Shown here piece by piece: positions 4,832 to 7,183 of a stretch of 7,183 bases of DNA. The stretch covers positions 1-7,183 of the forward strand of contig JASIJX010000198.1 of the NCBI GenBank assembly GCA_030049955.1, given 5' to 3'. Each line of letters opens with the position of its first letter. The stretch's first letter is position 1. This DNA comes from Acidobacteriaceae bacterium. GTDB taxonomy: Bacteria > Acidobacteriota > Terriglobia > Terriglobales > Acidobacteriaceae. A model generated the notes under the pieces. The model did no database searches. It had not been told where the DNA came from and saw only the letters and a list, made by a program, of their open reading frames with translations. Made by a program: the position numbers and the translations under genes.

Positions 4832-6684
4832 GTCCTGTCGCGCCGCCCATCACGACCATCAATGATCTTTTCCTGCGCGTGGCCGGTGCGCGCAACCCGC
4901 GCGCAGTCCTCTGGCAGGATGAGGCCGGACAATGGCAACCGCTCTCGAGCGACCAAATCTATCAGCGCGTCCGCGCCGTCGCGCAGTCCTTCCTCGCGTG
5001 GGGCGCAAAAAAGGGCGACCGCATTGCCCTCATCGGCGAGAACCGCTGGGAGTGGGGCGTAACCGACTTTGCCGTACTCGCCATCGGCGCCGCCGATGTG
5101 CCCATCTACCCAACGCTCACGGCCGAGCAGATCGCGGTCCTGCTCTCCGATGCCGGCTGCCGCATCGCGGTCGTCTCCACGCGCCAGCAGTTTGAGAAAA
5201 TCCAGTCGGTTCGCAGTCAGACGCCTCTCGAGCGGATCGTCATCATGGACGGTCCTGCGCCCGCCGGCGCAATTGCCTTCAGCGATCTGATTGCCGGGGT
5301 AGATGCTCACGATGGCGAGCGCGACCCGCAATTCGATGCCATGGTCCGCTCCGCGCAGCCCGGCGACCTGGCCACGCTCATCTACACTTCGGGAACCACC
5401 GGCGAGCCAAAAGGCGTGGCCCTGACCCACGGCAATATCGCCAGCAACCAGAACCTCGCCGTCGCGCATTTCAATTTTGGTCCGTCGGACCTCTGCATCT
5501 CGTTTCTGCCGCTCTCGCACATCACTGCGCGCGCGCTGGACTACGTAATGTACAACCACGGCGCGCAGGTGGCTTACTGCCCGCAGTTCGAAAAACTGCC
5601 GCAAGCAATGCGCCAGGTGCGCCCCACGGTGATTGTCGGCGTGCCGCGCGTCTATGAAAAAGTACGTCAGGAGGTCGAACGGCGCGCTGCGCTTTCGCCG
5701 GTCAAAAAGCGCCTGCTGGCCGCGGCCGTCTTTGCCGGCTCGCATTTTCGCGATGTCACATACGACGGCCGGCGGCCTTCGTCATTGGTCTGGAAGCTCT
5801 GGAACAAGCTCGTCTATTCCAAGGTTCGCGAGGCCTTCGGCGGACGCGTGCACACCTTCATCTCCGGCGGTGCGCCGCTCGGCATCGATACTGCGCAGTG
5901 GTTCGCCTCAGTCGGCATCGCGCTCTGGGAGGGCTACGGCCTCACCGAAACCTCGCCGGTCATCTGCATCAACTCGCCCGTGTACCACCGCATGGGCTCG
6001 GCAGGCATGCCGCTTGAGAATGTAGAACTGAAACTGGCCAAAGACGGCGAACTGCTGGTGCGCGGACCGTCGATCTTCTCCGGCTACTGGCAGAAGCATG
6101 AAGCGAACGCCGGAGTCCCCGGCGACAGGTCTTCGTTGCTGGGGTGGAACGCCGAATGTTTTGACGCTGAAGGCTGGTTCCGCACCGGCGACATTGCCCG
6201 CATCGATGATGACGGCTTCCTTTACATCACGGACCGCAAGAAGGAATTGCTCAAGACTTCGGGCGGAAAGCTTGTCGCGCCGCAGCCTATCGAAAATAAG
6301 CTCAAGAACAACCCGCTGGTGGCGCAGGCGGCTTTGGTGGGCGACAAGCACAAGTTCATCTCCGTGCTCATCTCGCCCAACTTTGTCGCGCTCGAGGACT
6401 GGGCGCGGCAGCAGGGAATTGCCTTCAGCTCCCGCGCCGAGTTAGTTGCTAATCCGCGTGTCATCGCGCTGTACGACGGAATTGTGCAGCAGGCAAACGC
6501 CGGACTTGCCAACTTCGAGTCGCTCAAGCGCTTCCGGCTCGTGCCCGACGACTGGACGCAGGAAGGCGGCCAGCTTACTCCGTCGATGAAGCTCAAACGC
6601 CGCGTGATTACGGCACAATACGCGGCGGCGATCGACGAACTCTACGCGGACGAAGCAACCGCACGCGCCGCATCGGTGAGCTGA
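4828..6684 (+). CDS. Long-chain acyl-CoA synthetase (AMP-forming, FAA1 type)
   Basis: Activates fatty acids to acyl-CoA through an acyl-adenylate, at the inner face of the membrane. From the ATG at 4828 it has 618 residues. Seen: P-loop YTSGTTGEPKG (186-196), PLSHITAR (228-235), GVPRVYEKVR (271-280) typical of the long-chain group, ISGGAPL (345-351), GYGLTETSP (369-377), GWFRTGDIARIDDDGFLYITDR (449-470), KELLKTSGGKLVAPQPIEN (472-490) and C-terminal LTPSMKLKRR, with Lys588 the likely adenylation lysine. MSPVAPPITTINDLF matches the usual family start; in-frame ATG 4789 and TTG 4762 are alternatives without better ribosome sites. Residues about 427-440 are an extra 14-residue stretch encoded by a hairpin-bearing insertion. 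It stands alone on the plus strand; its 3' end overlaps the convergent membrane-protein gene by 77 bp. The physiological substrate is not shown by the sequence, so I give no gene symbol. Confidence 0.93.
   Translation: MSPVAPPITTINDLFLRVAGARNPRAVLWQDEAGQWQPLSSDQIYQRVRAVAQSFLAWGAKKGDRIALIGENRWEWGVTDFAVLAIGAADVPIYPTLTAEQIAVLLSDAGCRIAVVSTRQQFEKIQSVRSQTPLERIVIMDGPAPAGAIAFSDLIAGVDAHDGERDPQFDAMVRSAQPGDLATLIYTSGTTGEPKGVALTHGNIASNQNLAVAHFNFGPSDLCISFLPLSHITARALDYVMYNHGAQVAYCPQFEKLPQAMRQVRPTVIVGVPRVYEKVRQEVERRAALSPVKKRLLAAAVFAGSHFRDVTYDGRRPSSLVWKLWNKLVYSKVREAFGGRVHTFISGGAPLGIDTAQWFASVGIALWEGYGLTETSPVICINSPVYHRMGSAGMPLENVELKLAKDGELLVRGPSIFSGYWQKHEANAGVPGDRSSLLGWNAECFDAEGWFRTGDIARIDDDGFLYITDRKKELLKTSGGKLVAPQPIENKLKNNPLVAQAALVGDKHKFISVLISPNFVALEDWARQQGIAFSSRAELVANPRVIALYDGIVQQANAGLANFESLKRFRLVPDDWTQEGGQLTPSMKLKRRVITAQYAAAIDELYADEATARAASVS
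6105..6154 (+). repeat. In-frame 42-bp palindromic insertion inside the acyl-CoA synthetase gene
   Basis: The 8-mer GAACGCCG occurs at 6105-6112 and again at 6147-6154, exactly 42 bp (14 codons) apart. Between them, 6117-6126 and 6135-6144 form a 10-bp stem (CCCCGGCGAC with GTTGCTGGGG, two G-U pairs) with an 8-base loop. Removing one repeat copy plus the core restores HEANAECFDAEGWFRTGD, which aligns without a gap to the usual family segment of the form PEATAEAFDxDGWFxTGD. The added residues, GVPGDRSSLLGWNA, sit in a loop before the TGD motif and should be tolerated. The shape fits a small palindromic mobile repeat captured in a coding gene. Confidence 0.7.
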
Positions 6685-7183
6685 TCTTCCAGATCTCTTT
6701 GCGGAACAGCGCGCGCTTCTTCCACATGTGCTGCAGGCCGCGGAAAAACGGCGCGCCCATGCCGCCCACCAGGAGCACCGCACCGAAAAAGATGACGGCA
6801 TCGATGCTCAGACGGCCTTCGCGATTCCAATAAGCGTCCGGGTCGAGATTGAGCCACAGCGCAAACTCATCCAGCGTAAGCGCCGCGCCCACGCCGTAGC
6901 CCACAGCCATCATGCGGCTCATGAAGATCGACATGGGCGAGTGCGAACGGCCCAGGTCGAGCAGCCATCCGTAACCCACCAGCAGCAGGATCAGGATGCC
7001 CCATACCAGGTGGTGAATGTGATGTCCGCGCACCATCACCCACTGGAAATGTCCCTCGTGGTTCACAATCCGGTGCACCAGGATGCGGATGCCGGCAAAA
7101 GTGATCAGGAATGAAACCGAGGCCAGAAACATCCGCCGCCGCGGCCGGTCCGGAATGGTAGTGCGGATGATGAAGCCCAGCCT
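6608..7183 (-). CDS. Conserved integral membrane protein of unknown function (5' end beyond right edge)
   Basis: The frame is open to the right edge and 191 residues are visible. The ATG at 7132 is probably internal, because the 17 codons before it (RLGFIIRTTIPDRPRRR) read like the cytoplasmic lead-in found in related proteins I remember. About four membrane segments are seen at visible residues 18-36, 56-75, 90-111 and 127-149. A histidine cluster RGHHIHHLVWG (52-62) and the segment LTLDEFALWLNLDPDAYWNREGRLSIDAV (102-130) are the strongest signatures; both recall uncharacterised membrane proteins of acidobacteria and actinobacteria. The histidines could bind metal, but no function is established. 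The last 25 residues, rich in arginine and proline, are encoded opposite the 3' end of the acyl-CoA synthetase gene and look like an extension after loss of an earlier stop. Confidence 0.75.
   Translation of the reverse strand, partial: RLGFIIRTTIPDRPRRRMFLASVSFLITFAGIRILVHRIVNHEGHFQWVMVRGHHIHHLVWGILILLLVGYGWLLDLGRSHSPMSIFMSRMMAVGYGVGAALTLDEFALWLNLDPDAYWNREGRLSIDAVIFFGAVLLVGGMGAPFFRGLQHMWKKRALFRKEIWKISSPMRRVRLLRPRRVRRSPPRIVP

Noticed and set aside
4660..5745. Long minus-strand open frame (361 codons) opposite the acyl-CoA synthetase gene
   Set aside because: It lies wholly over the divergent spacer and the synthetase coding region, has arginine- and aspartate-rich low-complexity sequence with no family motif, and is explained by GC-rich codon bias on the other strand.
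1..7183. CRISPR array, tRNA, rRNA, insertion-sequence transposase or prophage genes
   Set aside because: No repeat-spacer array, no recognisable structural RNA and no transposase or phage protein was seen on either strand.

Overview
The window looks like a stretch of core chromosome from a GC-rich Gram-negative soil-type bacterium. I favour an acidobacterium (Terriglobia-like). That is an inference from the arginine operon with argR at its head, the style of the acyl-CoA synthetase and membrane protein, and the palindromic spacer sequences with a CTAAAG core, which I remember as common in acidobacterial genomes. I could not check it by search.

Layout. The left two thirds is read on the minus strand, in the order diguanylate cyclase (4556-3087), argR (3000-2542), argC (2545-1478), argB (1455-673), argD (560-1, cut by the left edge). 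A tandem pair of ARG-box-like operators spaced exactly 21 bp centre to centre (3057-3095) overlaps a plausible promoter and the last codons of the cyclase gene. A terminator-like hairpin (3057-3021) lies between them and argR. argR and argC overlap by ATGA. argC and argB are separated by a 26-bp tandem duplication of the argB start region. argB and argD are separated by 112 bp containing several palindromes. About 270 bp of sequence with no gene (4557-4827) separates the cyclase from a rightward long-chain acyl-CoA synthetase gene (4828-6684). A leftward membrane-protein gene, cut by the right edge, converges on it and overlaps its last 77 bp.

How the genes work together. ArgB, ArgC and ArgD catalyse consecutive steps from N-acetylglutamate to N-acetylornithine. 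ArgR is the arginine-sensing repressor, placed first in the operon so that it probably controls its own synthesis and that of the enzymes. The cyclase and the acyl-CoA synthetase have no evident link to arginine; the cyclase matters here mainly because the arg control region sits in its 3' end.

Most notable: (1) the start regions of argB and of the acyl-CoA synthetase each carry a small tandem duplication (26 and 14 bp, both 2 modulo 3) that creates a mini-reading-frame ending in an ATGA overlap with the proposed start; (2) the acyl-CoA synthetase carries an in-frame 42-bp insertion bounded by an 8-bp direct repeat and holding a 10-bp-stem hairpin, which looks like a palindromic repeat element captured inside a protein gene.
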